From Toxotes chatareus (taxonomy: Eukaryota; Chordata; Actinopteri; Toxotidae), in contig JAFBJY010001392.1 in the NCBI GenBank assembly GCA_016801885.1, positions 62,001-126,000 of the forward strand: a DNA stretch of 64,000 nt, in the 5' to 3' direction. Each line of letters starts with the position of its first letter. Positions within the stretch are counted from its first letter, which is position 1. Below the pieces are notes generated by a model. The model was not told the DNA's origin. It saw nothing but the letters and a program-made list of their open reading frames with translations, and made no database searches. Below, one piece after another: positions 31,350 through 41,559 of this stretch. A program made the translations under genes and the position numbers.

Positions 31350-31967
31350 TTTGTTATGCGAGACTAGGAATCAGGCCAGGACCCAAAAGCAATAAACCCC
31401 AAGACCAGTAAAGGAGTAAACTAAAAAATCTTTTAATAAACCAAAAATCACTGGAAGTTCCCAGGGCCAAAGAACAAAACTCAAATAACCAAAAATCATC
31501 CAAGCAGGAGAAAAATACTCAGAAACAAAACCAAACAAAAATACAAAACGTTTTTACATGAAAACAGAGGAAACCAAGGCAAGTCCATGAGATGGGGAAA
31601 AAATTCAAGGCACAGGTATGGGAACGAACACAGGGAAGACACAGACTTGAGTATCCACACAGGCATGGAAACAGACAAACCGACAAGGACACAGGGAAGT
31701 AACGAGACTTAAATACACAAGGCAAATGGGCAACAGGTGAAACCAATTAGGGCGGGGCAGACAATCACAAATGGAGGGAGACAAGGCAAAGACAGGAAGT
31801 AGAACAAGACAAGATAAACAAGGGCCATGCTTTCAAAATAAAACAGGAACTACTAACAGAACTTAACAAACTAAACAAGACTGAAAAGGTTCCAAATGTC
31901 CACAACAGAGTTCTAAGCATAACAAAAGTGTTCAGAAAACAGACCCCTTAGGGGCTATTTGTGACAT
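31350..31967 (-). repeat. Unclassified roughly 620-bp interspersed repeat
   Basis: Absent from the paralogous position at 13994-13998, where CTCATGTTATTCTGAG is continuous, so it is an insertion. Read on the minus strand it shares GATTGTCTGCCCCGCCCTAAT, GTGTATTTAAGTCTC and CTTGGGGTTT with the copy at 54.2-54.93 kb. A polyadenylation-like TTAATAAA precedes the conserved end. No ORF or recognised class. Confidence 0.6.
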
Positions 31968-32286
31968 CATGTCATTCTGAGTTGCAGTGATGCAATAAGA
32001 GTAAAGGTATCAACAGTGTCAGGAATTCTGTCAGATTAAAGAATCTTTGTTCACTTCAAATGAAACTAGAATATTTATTATGTTGTTATTTAGTGATAAA
32101 CTCTCCTTCTGTTTGTTTTAAAACCAGAGTGAACACATGGAAAACCTCCAACAGAAAAATGATTCAAGTCATCTAGAAAAAAAAATCTGTTGCTCTTTAT
32201 TTTTTTGCCACTTTGTTATAAACACTTTTGTCCCATTTGGGATCCTGTAGGAATGATGATTCTATTTTTTTCCAGTGATCCAATTG

Positions 32287-32292
32287 GTCAAT
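32287..32292. other. Paralogous empty site of the Polinton insertion
   Basis: The paralogous intron reads CCAGTGATCCAATTGGTCAATATTCAGG. GTCAAT appears once, flanked on the left by the sequence that precedes the Polinton (TTTTTTCCAGTGATC-GATTG at 14285-14307) and on the right by ATTCAG as at 28198. Seen directly by alignment. Confidence 0.85.
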
Positions 32293-32298
32293 ATTCAG

Positions 32299-33130
32299 GC
32301 TGTTGACAGGTTTTGATCTGATCCTCTGAAGTTTACCTGCTCCAGAGCAGGTTAGCTGTGCAGCATGAGTTACCATGGCAATGTAACCTGTTCACAAGTG
32401 AACCACCTTGTTAATTCTGAAAACCCAGAGTTAAACCTGAAGTTGCGGGCTAATCCCAAATCCTGATTCACAGTACAGGTCTCTGATCAGCTCAGGAAAT
32501 CTAGAACTAAACCCATGTTAAAGTGAAAAGAAAGTATTTTAATGCCAAAGACGCAGATTTAATAAAGTTTCTACTTAGATGATAAATATCAACTCAGATG
32601 AGGACGAATAAAATCCTCTTCATTGTTGAAGTTTTTACATGATCTTCTGCTTTATGAACTTTGTAGCTGAATAGGTTTTTGTAATTAAATGTGAGGGTTG
32701 AGTTAGGCTTAGAGGCCTGGCTGGTTTAGGTCTGTAACTCCACCCACTAATGGGTAGGAATAGATATGCCCGTCTTTAAAAGCCCAGGTGAGGGTGCAGC
32801 ACTGCCTCTTTGTCTGAGGCCTCCTGTGAGCAGTGCTTTGGTGTGTGCAGGTGAGGGGAAGTTGGATTTGGAGACAAAGGGAAAAGGTTATTTGTTTTGT
32901 TAATAGAGGTATTTTCTGATTCCACAGATCTGTGCAGTCCTGTGAGTCTGTAGGCTGTTGATGCCATGCTCAAGAGGTCGGCTGTGGTTGAACTAAACTC
33001 AGCTCTTTCCCTGTGTTCTATAGCAATGTGTGTTTCCATCTGACAGGAAGACTGAGGGTTGCACCTTGTTGAATCTTATTTGGCTGGCTTTATTTACTTC
33101 ACATGTTGTTTTTTCAGGGACTGATGTAAT
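32299..33130. other. Intronic DNA, no gene seen
   Basis: Not duplicated elsewhere in the window. No exon signals with coding support on either strand. A minus-strand 87-codon frame at 32776-33039 has no recognisable family. Confidence 0.4.
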
Positions 33131-33987
33131 GATTCTGCTGCACTGACATTAGTTCCTGTGAACTCATTATTGAGTTGTTAATTATCTGTCCATATAAGTC
33201 CTTTCTTGTTCATTTTATCTGAACCAACTGATTCTAATTGTTTTTATTTTTAGGTAGAGGTCCAGCCTGTGGGGAGTAGGGTGAGTTTGCAGGGTACACA
33301 CTCTGCATGCTGTGTGGTAATATAAATGGTGGCGGCTGCATAGTCGTGTCTTGAATTTTCTTATGTGCAGTAAAGTGTTCAAAGTCTTGCAGTGTTTGAA
33401 GTGTCTTCTAGTGGGATCAGCACCAGGTGAGCACATGGTGTGTATAAGCAGGTTGTGATAGAATCTCCCCACAGTGAGGACTCTACCCTTGTTTTAAACT
33501 TTTATTGTTGTATTCAGTTGGTGCTATCTAGGTTATTTCAATACTGTAGAATAAATCTTTTGTACTTACCTGAGTGCTTTTATTCTTTCAGGCCTGTTGG
33601 CTCTCAACACTTCCTGTCTTAATTATCTAGGTTTAAATAAACTTAATATTTGTTTGAATGCATGTCTGCTGCTCTTCCTTTTGAACTTTTTACTTATTTG
33701 TGTCACCACTCAGTATCAGTAAGTTATATTAGTTTGAAGTTTATAATTTTAACTCCTCAGACCTCTCTACAGCCTGAGTTGGGTCACATAAAGTAAAGTG
33801 AAATGAAGTGAAAGTGAAGGAATAATTCTTAGTCTGAGATAAGAAAGTCACAATATGGAACAACAACTATTTCAAATCTCATTCATTCACTCAAGATGAA
33901 TGGATTCAAGTTCTGGATGAAGATAAACCAGGTTCAGTTGTGGATTAAAGATATAAGATCTACAACAGTAACAGACAGTGAACTGAC

Positions 33988-34161
33988 CTCAGAGTCTCCA
34001 GTCTACAGTGTGGACTCTCCAGAAAACCACACAGCAGCTTCACTCCTGAATCCTGCAGCTCGTTGTTACTCAGGTCCAGGTGTCTCAGATGGGAGGGGTT
34101 GGACTTCAGAGCTGAGGCCAGAGAAGCACAGCTGATCTCTGACAAACTGCAGGAACTCAAT
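33988..34161 (-). CDS. NLR LRR exon copy f
   Basis: 174-bp intact exon and the first LRR exon downstream of the NACHT exon. Acceptor ...TTATTCAG| (34162-34164), donor CTGAG|GTCAG. The product begins LSSCSLSEISCASLASAL and includes LDLSNNELQDSG and ESPHCRLETLR. Two LRR motifs of the LxxLxLxxN type. Separated from the NACHT exon by 3.4 kb that now contains two hAT elements. Confidence 0.78.
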
Positions 34162-34949
34162 CTGAATAAAGAATAAATCATGTAGATAAAAATCATTTCT
34201 AATCCAATCAGATATGTCCTAATCAATGAGCTTTCACTAACATGAGTAGAGGGACTTTGTCCTTCTCTTATTGTGGATCATCATAATGTCAGCCTTCTAC
34301 ACACATCATCCAAATGTCACCACAACATTCATACAACTATTCATGTCAACACAGATTCATAACATGCTGCTGAGCTCAGTCAAGTCTGGAATTAGAAGAT
34401 AAAGATCAAATCAGACATGTTGGACTCAAAGTTTTTACATGACCTTCTTCTTCCTGAACCTTGTGGATCTAAACAACATTAAAGGACAAATTCACATTTC
34501 TTGACTTCAACCAACAGTCAAATGTCACACATTGATTTAAAGAGTCTTTGGTGGCAGTCGTCCTTCCTGTGGTCCACACTGACTGTGAAGTGGTCTCCTC
34601 CTCACACAACTACACTGTAAGAAATGACTTCATGAGTTCAGCTGTAGCTGAATGAAGCTTCAGCAGTCTGACTCAGACAAATGTGTAGAAGAATACTGAA
34701 TTCTCCCATTCTGCTCTGATATATTCAGACCTCTGTTCTTGGCTGAAGATGTGTGTTTCCTGATTCTACTCTCCTCTACACCAGGAGAGAAAACACCTGC
34801 TTCTGTCTAATTTAACACAAAATATGGAAAGACTTTAAAGGAGCAGTGTGGAGGATTTAGGGGGATCTATTGGCAGAAATGGAAGGTAATATTCATAATT
34901 ATGTTTTCAGTAGAGTTTAATCACCTGAAATGTGAATTTGATTTATCAG
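34162..34949. other. Intronic DNA between LRR exon f and hAT copy 1
   Basis: The first 270 bases are the duplicated LRR flank (TCAGATATGTCCTAAT, CATGCTGCTGAGCTCAGTCA). The rest is ordinary intron with no coding or RNA feature seen. Confidence 0.5.
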
Positions 34950-34957
34950 GTTTACAT

Positions 34958-36125
34958 TAGGGGTGGGCGATATGGCAAAAATATCAGATCATGATTTTTT
35001 AATGGTAAAATCACGATCACGATTTTATCACAGTTTATTTTTACAGTGAAGTTAATTTAGAACCAAACTATTTTCTTTGTAAAAACTTAGTTATAAAAGC
35101 AAAAAAAGTCACCTCTTTCCACCGTTTGCTACTTCTCTCATATGGCGTGCTTTTATCAAAGGTTTGTGTTATAGTTGGTTGTTTCTGTGTAATGTCTTTA
35201 GCCGTTACCACTGGCTGATGTGTGGTTGGCCTCGCTGCTTGGCTCTCAGCAGATTGTTCCGGATGCTGCCTCTTCAGGTGGTTAAAGAGGTTCGTTGTTG
35301 CGCTTTGTCGTTTGGAGAAAACCCAAACCAGTTCCATACGCAGTGTTGGGGAGTAACGGAATACATGTAACGGCGTTACGTATTCAGAGTACAAATTATG
35401 AGTAACTGTATTCCATTACAGTTACAGTTTAAATAGATAGTATTCAGAATACAGTTACAGTGTTGAAATCAATGGATTACGTGACGATACTTCTCTGTTT
35501 CACGAGTTTATATTTATTCTCTAAATGAACGAAGGCAACCCGATGCGTTTCCCAGAAGCCCCAGCTCCACGAAAACAAACGAGCTATTCGCCCGATCAGT
35601 CGGTCAGAATGGAGTCGGACGAGGAGCAGCAGGAGCGAGAGCTTGAGCCGCAGCCGGCAAAACAGAGCCGGGACAGGAATGCGTTGGCCAAGACAGAAAC
35701 GGCGTTACGTTACGTATTCTGAATACGTAACGCCGTTACATGTACTCCGTTACTCCCCAACACTGTCCATACGACTGAAGTGGAGTTCTTTTTGGGGACC
35801 AACTCCAAGCTTTCACTTTCGTTGTCGGCCAAGGCTACCCGCTACAGCTTGACTAAAACAGCGAGGCTAGTAAAATAAATAAATAAATAAATAAATAAAT
35901 AAATCAGCACTGCTCATACTTCGCCATGATTGGTTGGTTATGTTCACGTGAAGCGGGCTCTTAGTTGTCCAAGGAAAGAAAAACGTCTCGTGCTTCTGTG
36001 CGCAAGCATAGAGCTGCAATTAATAGAATGTGCCCTATAGACGATAATACGATCTCTCTCCTCTGGCAGATCGTCAACATCAAGATCGTCTTCACAATCT
36101 TATATCGTCATATCACACACCCCTA
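34958..36125. mobile_element. Nonautonomous hAT element, copy 1, with nested insertion
   Basis: 1,168 bp with ends TAGGGGTGGGCGATAT... and ...ATATCACACACCCCTA, flanked by perfect 8-bp duplications GTTTACAT at 34950-34957 and 36126-36133. Minus-strand frame 35068-35394 keeps part of a BED/ZBED-type N-terminus (NLFNHLKRQHPE) and a Ser/Thr-rich linker ending TPYERSSKRWKEVT, as in hAT transposases. The catalytic part is missing, so it moved in trans. It contains the nested element 35341-35765. Confidence 0.92.
35341..35765. mobile_element. hAT-like MITE nested in hAT copy 1
   Basis: 425 bp with roughly 44-bp inverted ends CAGTGTTGGGGAGTAACGGA... and ...TCCGTTACTCCCCAACACTG, flanked by TCCATACG at 35333-35340 and 35766-35773. 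The interior has no transposase. Confidence 0.92.
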
Positions 36126-36310
36126 GTTTACATGAAAACAAAAAGACTGAAAATAACATGAATAAATTAACAAATGAATGCAGAATGTAACAGTTACTAA
36201 TAAATAAACAGAAAAACTTAACAGCAATAATCACAACCAACTGAAAAATCTACATTTGACAAACACAACATTTAAATCATCTCCAGAAAAACAAACAGCT
36301 GACCTAAAGA

Positions 36311-37479
36311 TAGGGGTGGGCGATATGGCAAAAATATCACATCACGATTTTTTAATGGTAAAATCACGATCACGATTTTATCACAGTTCATTTTTACAGT
36401 GAAGTTAATTTAGAACCAAACTATTTTCTTTGTAAAAACTTAGTTATAAAAGCAAAAAAAGTCACCTCTTTCCACCGTTTGCTGCTTCTCTCATATGGCG
36501 TGCTTTTATCAAAGGCTTGTGTTATAGTTGGTTGTTTCTGTGTAACGTCTTTAGCCGTTACCACTGGCTGATGTGTGGTCGGCCTCGCTGCTTGGCTCTC
36601 AGCAAATAGTTTCGGATGCTGCCTCTTCAGGTGGGTAAAGAGGTTCGTTGTTTGCGCTTTGTCGTTTGGAGAAAACCCAAACCAGTTCCATACGCAGTGC
36701 TGGGGAGTAACGGAATACATGTAACGGCGTTACGTATTAAGAATACAAATTATGAGTAACTGTATTCCATTACAGTTACAGTTTAAATAGATAGTATTCA
36801 GAATACAGTTACATTGTTGAAATCAATGGATTACGTGACGATACTTCTGTTTCACGACTTTATATTTATTCTCTAAATGAACGAAGGCAACCCGATGCGT
36901 TTCCCAGAAGCCCCAGCTCCACGAAAAGAAACGGAAATAAACGAGCTATTCGCCCGATCAGTCGCTCAGAATGGAGTCGGACGAGGAGCGGCAGGAGCGA
37001 GAGTTTGAGCCGCAGCCGGCAAAACAGAGCCGGGACAGGAATGCGTTGGCCAAGACAGAAACGGCGTTACGTTACGTATTCTGAATACGTAACGCCGTTA
37101 CATGTACTCCTTTACTCCCCAACACTGTCCATACGACTGAAGCGGAGTTCTTTTTGGGGACCAACTCCAAGCTTTAACTTTCGTTGTTGGCCATGGCTAC
37201 CCGCTACAGCTTGACTAAAACAGCGAGGCTAGTAAAATAAATAAATAAATAAATAAATCAGCACTGCTCATACTTCGCCATGATTGGTTGGTCATGTTCA
37301 CGTGAAGCGGGCTGTTAGTTGCCCAAGGAAAAAAAAACGTCTCGTGCTTCTGTGCGCAAGCATAGAGCTGCAATTAATAGAATGTTCCCTATAGACGATA
37401 ATACGATCTCTCTCCTCTGGCAGATCGTCAACATCAAGATCGTCTTCACGATCTTATATCGTCATATCGCACACCCCTA
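36311..37479. mobile_element. Nonautonomous hAT element, copy 2, with nested insertion
   Basis: 1,169 bp, very similar to copy 1 and with the same ends. It is flanked by perfect 8-bp duplications CCTAAAGA at 36303-36310 and 37480-37487. The BED-type remnant on the minus strand is at 36421-36720. It carries the same nested MITE. An AAAT tract near 37236-37258 is shorter than its counterpart in copy 1 (35877-35904). Confidence 0.92.
36695..37127. mobile_element. hAT-like MITE nested in hAT copy 2
   Basis: 433 bp, the same ends and the same flanking TCCATACG (36687-36694 and 37128-37135) at the same host position as in copy 1. Confidence 0.92.
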
Positions 37480-37599
37480 CCTAAAGATTATAAAACTATT
37501 ATGAGAATAATGAGAATAATTTCATACTGTGTATATTTGAAAAAACTAAACTACTAATCTACACTGACTGATGATGTTAAAGATCATGTCTGGACTTAC

Positions 37600-39449
37600 A
37601 CAGCCTTTCTGCAGTTCCCCACAGCTGGGATCAGTCTCCGTCGTCCCTCCTCTGATGTGTTGTACTTGTTCAGGTCCAACTCATCCAGAACCTCCTCTGA
37701 CATCTGCAGAACGTAGGCCAGAGCTGAACAGTGGATCTCAGAGAGTCTCTTCTCTGATCTGTTCTCTGACTTCAGGAACTCTTGGATCTCCTGATGTACT
37801 GAGCGGTCCTTCATCTCCATCAGACAGTGGAAGATGTTGATGCTTCTGTCAGGAGAGATATCATCTCTGTTCATCTTCTTCAGGTTGTTGATGGCTCTCT
37901 GGATGATTTCTGGTCTGTTCTCTGTCTGACCCAGAAGGCCTCCTAAGAGTCTCTGGTTGGACTCCAGAGACAGGCCATGAAGGAAGCGAACAAACAGGTC
38001 CAGGTGGCCATTTTTACTTTGGAGGGATTTCACCATGGAATCCCACAGGAGGACATCGAGTGATGAGTAGCTGCTATTGTTATTTCCAAAATATTCACAA
38101 GTGTTCCAGATAAAAGGGTTTGAGTCCCAGTGTTTGTAGTCTTTTCCCAGGAAAGTCCTCAGCTCTCTTGTCTTCCTCTCTGTGTAACAGTGGAACATGT
38201 AGACTGCAGCCAGAAACTCCTGAATGCTCAGATGAACAAAGCAGTAGACTGTTTTCTGGAAGATCACACTCTCTCTTTTAAAGATCTCTGTACAAACTCC
38301 TGAGTAAACCAAGGCCTCTGTGACATCAAGACCACACTGCTCCAGGTCTTCTTGGTAGAATACAATGTTTCCTTTCTCCAGATGTTCAAATGCCAGCCTC
38401 CCCAGCTTCAGAAGAACTTCCCTGTCAGCCTTCGTCAGCTCCTCTGGACTCGTCTCATGTCTCTCATCGTACTTGTGCTTCTTCCTCTTTGTCTGAACCA
38501 GCAGGAAGTGTGAGTACAGGTCAGTCAGGGTCTTGGGCAGCTCTCCTCTCTGCTCTGTGGTCAACATGTGCTCCAGAACTGTAGCAGAGATCCAGCAGAA
38601 GACTGGGATGTGGCACATGATGTGGAGGCTTCGTGAAGTCTTGATGTGGGAGATGATCCTTCTGACCTGCTCCTCCTCTCTGAACCTCTTCCTGAAGTAC
38701 TCCTCCTTCTGTGGGTCAGTGAACCCTCTGACCTCTGTCACCATGTCAACACACTCAGGAGGGATCTGATTGGCTGCTGCAGGTCGTGTGGTTATCCAGA
38801 GGCGAGCAGAGGGAAGTAGTTTCCCCCTGATGAGGTTTGTCAGCAGCACATCCACTGAGGTGGACTCTGTAACATCAGTCAGGATCTCAGTGTTGTGGAA
38901 GTCCAGAGGAAGTCGACACTCATCCAGACCATCAAAGATGAACAGAACCTGGACCTCTTCAAACCTGCAGAGTCCTGCTTCTTTGGTTTCAGTAAAGAAG
39001 TGATGAACAAGTTCCACCAAGCTGAACTTTTTCTCTTTCAGCACATTTAGCTCTCTGAACGTGAATGGAAATATGAAGTGTATGTCCTGGTTGGCTTTGT
39101 CTTCAGCCCAGTCCAGAGTCAACCTCTGTGTTAAGACTGTTTTCCCAATGCCAGCCACTCCCTTTGTCATCACTGTTCTGATTGGTCCATCTCTTCCAGG
39201 TGAGGCTTTAAAGATGTCTTCTTGTCTGATGCTTGTTTCTGGTCTGGCTGGTTTCCTGGATGCTGTTTCAATCTGTCTGACCTCATGTTCATCATTGACC
39301 TCTCCAGTCCCTCCCTCTGTGATGTAGAGCTCTGTGTAGATCTGATTCAGAAGGGTTGGGTTTCCTGCTGAGATCCCCTCAAAACACACACTGGAACTTC
39401 TTCTTCAGAGTAGATTTAAGTTTAAGTTGACAAACTGGAGCAACATGTC
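37600..39449 (-). CDS. NLRC3-like NLR: FISNA-NACHT-winged-helix exon (frameshifted near its start)
   Basis: The large central exon of a teleost NLR-C family immune receptor, from acceptor TTCATTCAG| to donor GCTGT|GTAAGT. It contains, in order: the FISNA region (STLKKKFQCVF then GNPTLLNQIYTELYITEG), NACHT Walker A GVAGIGKTVL, Walker B LFIFDGLDECR, sensor-like LWITTRPAAA, a winged-helix/HD2 region with FVHLSIQEFLAA, and a first LRR-like end LDELDLNKYNTSEEG. Exon length of about 1.85 kb matches the family. From 39380 the frame is open for 590 codons, but the run AAAA at 39381-39384 (TTTT in the sense strand) has one base more than the reading FQCVFEG allows. This separates the first 20 codons from the rest. 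Either a true inactivating frameshift or a homopolymer error. NLRs oligomerise through NACHT after sensing via LRRs. Confidence 0.9.
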
Positions 39450-39614
39450 CTGAATGAACAAACAAGAAACATCATCAATTACTGATTCATAAAGAAAACA
39501 TGACATGTTCATCCCCCTAAAGAACACACATGAACATATGTCCCTCCATGTCTTGAGACAGTAGTAAATGTCCCATTTGTCCATCATGTTGAATCTTTAG
39601 AGAAATCATCTTAC

Positions 39615-39843
39615 TGCTGTGCAGACAGTCAGCCAGCTCCTCCTGCTTCATTCTCCTCAGGAAGTTCACTGTGATCTTCACAAAAGCCTCTCTGCTGCTC
39701 CTCCTCTGCTCTTCATCCTCACCGCCCAACACCTCCTCATCCTCCCTCTGACTCTCTGAGCATTCTGGGTAATCTGGACTCACATCCTTCTGGATCTTCT
39801 TCAGCTCCTTCTTCACAAAAGTGACAATGTTCTCCTCCAGCAG
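39615..39843 (-). CDS. NLR linker exon with acidic coiled region
   Basis: Between acceptor CTGTTCCAG| and donor AGCA|GTAAGA, 229 bp. It encodes LLEENIVTFVKKELKKIQKD, an acidic stretch around SESQREDEE, and AFVKITVNFLRRMKQEELAD. This helical segment between the N-terminal repeats and FISNA is typical of fish NLRC3-like proteins. It has no death-fold signature. The frame is open throughout. Confidence 0.8.
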
Positions 39844-40005
39844 CTGGAACAGAAAACGATATGAATGACACAATCAAAGTAAAACCATGGAGCTAAACAT
39901 CAGATCCATGTTGGACACACTGAAAATCCACTGCTCTAAAAAGTGCAGCATGGAGATTATTGTTAACACAACAGATGTCAAAGTAGTTGTTGTCCATGTA
40001 CAGAC

Positions 40006-40084
40006 CATAAATATGGAGTCCAGGTGTGTTTGATGCTGCTGGGCAGACTGAGCACTGGGAACCTCTGAGCTCTCCTGGTCAACT
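40006..40084 (-). CDS. NLR small linker exon
   Basis: 79-bp exon, acceptor CTCCACAG| and donor TTATG|GTCTGT, encoding DQESSEVPSAQSAQQHQ and LDSIFM, which joins in sense to LLEENIV of the next exon. This short exon is characteristic of the same fish NLR group. Confidence 0.75.
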
Positions 40085-40625
40085 CTGTGGAGGAATCATG
40101 AAGAATTAGCTCACATTATGTTTGCAGCATCTGTGAGCGTTTTATGTTTTGTACACAAACAACAACTGCTTTTATGTTCTGTGGTGACTGTCCTGATTAA
40201 AGCAAACGCTACTGTGCTGTGACATTCTCAATGAGAGGAAACAAGCAATCAGTTCTGTACCTCATGACCTAGAGTCATCACAACATGTCCACCTTTTAAA
40301 TGATGAGTTTTAAGGACTCACACTGGGTTTGACAGAAGTCTCACCTCTGCTACAGGACACTAACACAAACACTGGAACTGGATAGGTGCTGAGTTACAGG
40401 GAGTTTTAGTTCTGATCTGAATGACACATATAAGAACATAAGAAGTGTTTTTCTTGAAAAAGGAAACATCAACTTTGTCACTAAAGCCTGTGTTTCAGCC
40501 TGACCATGTTCATATACTGTGTCATTCATGAAGCCTGGAGACAAAACGCAATCACTTCATCTTTCATAGAAGACCAGTTATACAGGATAGCTGTCTGATA
40601 CATTTTAAACTCAGCTGCAGCTCAC

Positions 40626-40742
40626 TTCTTTGCAGCAGAGGGAGGCTGTCCTCTGAAATAAAGGGGCTCTTCCTTTGACCTGTCACTCTTCATGGACACA
40701 CATCTGGGCTCAGGTCCTGGGAAGTCTGGTCTCTGATGGATC
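40626..40742 (-). CDS. NLR N-terminal repeat exon, copy 3
   Basis: 117 bp (39 codons, symmetric phase, so it can be added or lost without changing frame). Acceptor CACCAG|GATCC, donor AAGAA|GTGAGC. It encodes IHQRPDFPGPEPRCVSMKSD and KEEPLYFRGQPPSAAKK. Such Cys-Val-Ser-Met-Lys-Ser-Asp units stand in tandem at the N-terminus of fish NLRC3-like proteins; their role is not settled. Differs from copy 2 essentially by FRG versus FKG. Confidence 0.8.
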
Positions 40743-40856
40743 CTGGTGGACACAGAGATTAGGGCCATCAAGGACATGGGGACAGGGACAACATTTCTAT
40801 TATTCATACAGTGTTCTCTTAGTAAAGAAGAAAACATGTAGTCAGCTGCAGCTCAC

Positions 40857-40973
40857 TTCTTTGCAGCAGAGGGAGGCTGTCCTTTGAAATAAAGGGGCTC
40901 TTCCTTTGACCTGTCACTCTTCATGGACACACATCTGGGCTCAGGTCCTGGGAAGTCTGGTCTCTGATGGATC
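40857..40973 (-). CDS. NLR N-terminal repeat exon, copy 2
   Basis: Same 117-bp exon, displaced by exactly 231 bp from copy 3 together with its intron, and nearly identical, indicating recent tandem duplication. Splice sites are as in copy 3. Encodes the FKG variant. Confidence 0.8.
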
Positions 40974-41087
40974 CTGGTGGACACAGAGATTAGGGCCATC
41001 AAGGACATGGGGACAGGGACAACATTTCTATTATTCATACAGTGTTCTCTTAGTAAAGAAGAAAACATGTAGTCAGTTGCAGCTCAC

Positions 41088-41223
41088 TTCTTTGCAGCAG
41101 AGGGAGGCTGTCCTTTGAAATAAAGGGGCTCTTCCTTTGACCTGTCACTCTTCATGGACACACAGCTGGGCTCAGGTCCATGTTCAGGTCCAGGTCCAGC
41201 AGAGTCTGGTGTGTGCTCCTGCT
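41088..41223 (-). CDS. NLR N-terminal repeat exon, copy 1
   Basis: The 3' half is again displaced by 231 bp from copy 2 and shares donor AAGAA|GTGAGC. The 5' half differs, encoding QEHTPDSAGPGPEHGPEPSC before VSMKSD, with a duplicated GPGPE-type stretch. The exact acceptor (AAG| at 41224 or AGAG| at 41222) is uncertain, and neither gives a clean phase with the upstream exon as read. Confidence 0.65.
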
Positions 41224-41340
41224 CTTGCCTTCAACACAACACACGCAGAGCTTTGAGTGTGAATAATGATGGTGCAGTGATGTGAGTGCTGAGCTCTGAC
41301 ATGGAGAAGAGTCATGGACAGTTAGAGATCCTCATCTCAC

Positions 41341-41479
41341 CTCTGAGCTTTGGTCTGGATCTCATGGTCCCCACACAGACTGCTTTTAGGGGGGAGGGGC
41401 TCCTCTCTCTCTGTCCTCACACTGATTCATGATGCTGAATTCACATCCACATCAGCTCACACACACTTTCTACCTTCAT
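41341..41479 (-). CDS. NLR start-codon exon, frameshifted
   Basis: Acceptor TCTCCAG| (41480-41482) and donor CAGAG|GTGAG. The family start MNQCEDRE is at 41430. A C6 run (plus-strand G6 at 41389-41394) has one base too many, so the frame meets TAA (41386-41388) after 14 codons. With one base fewer the family sequence SSLCGDHEIQTKAQ would follow. Upstream in the same exon an ATG at 41479 opens a 12-codon uORF that ends before the main ATG region. Start chosen by family resemblance. Confidence 0.75.
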
Positions 41480-41559
41480 CTGGAGAGAAAACACAAATCA
41501 TTCATCTGCACATCAACTGAAATCATCCACAGGTTCAGGTTCAGGTTCATGTTACTTTA

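Noticed and set aside
37571..39327. Several plus-strand ORFs across the NACHT exon
   Set aside because: Shadow frames of the strongly supported minus-strand NLR exon.
40675..41118. Two 70-aa plus-strand ORFs that are identical
   Set aside because: They are antisense shadows of the duplicated NLR exons; their identity reflects the 231-bp tandem duplication.
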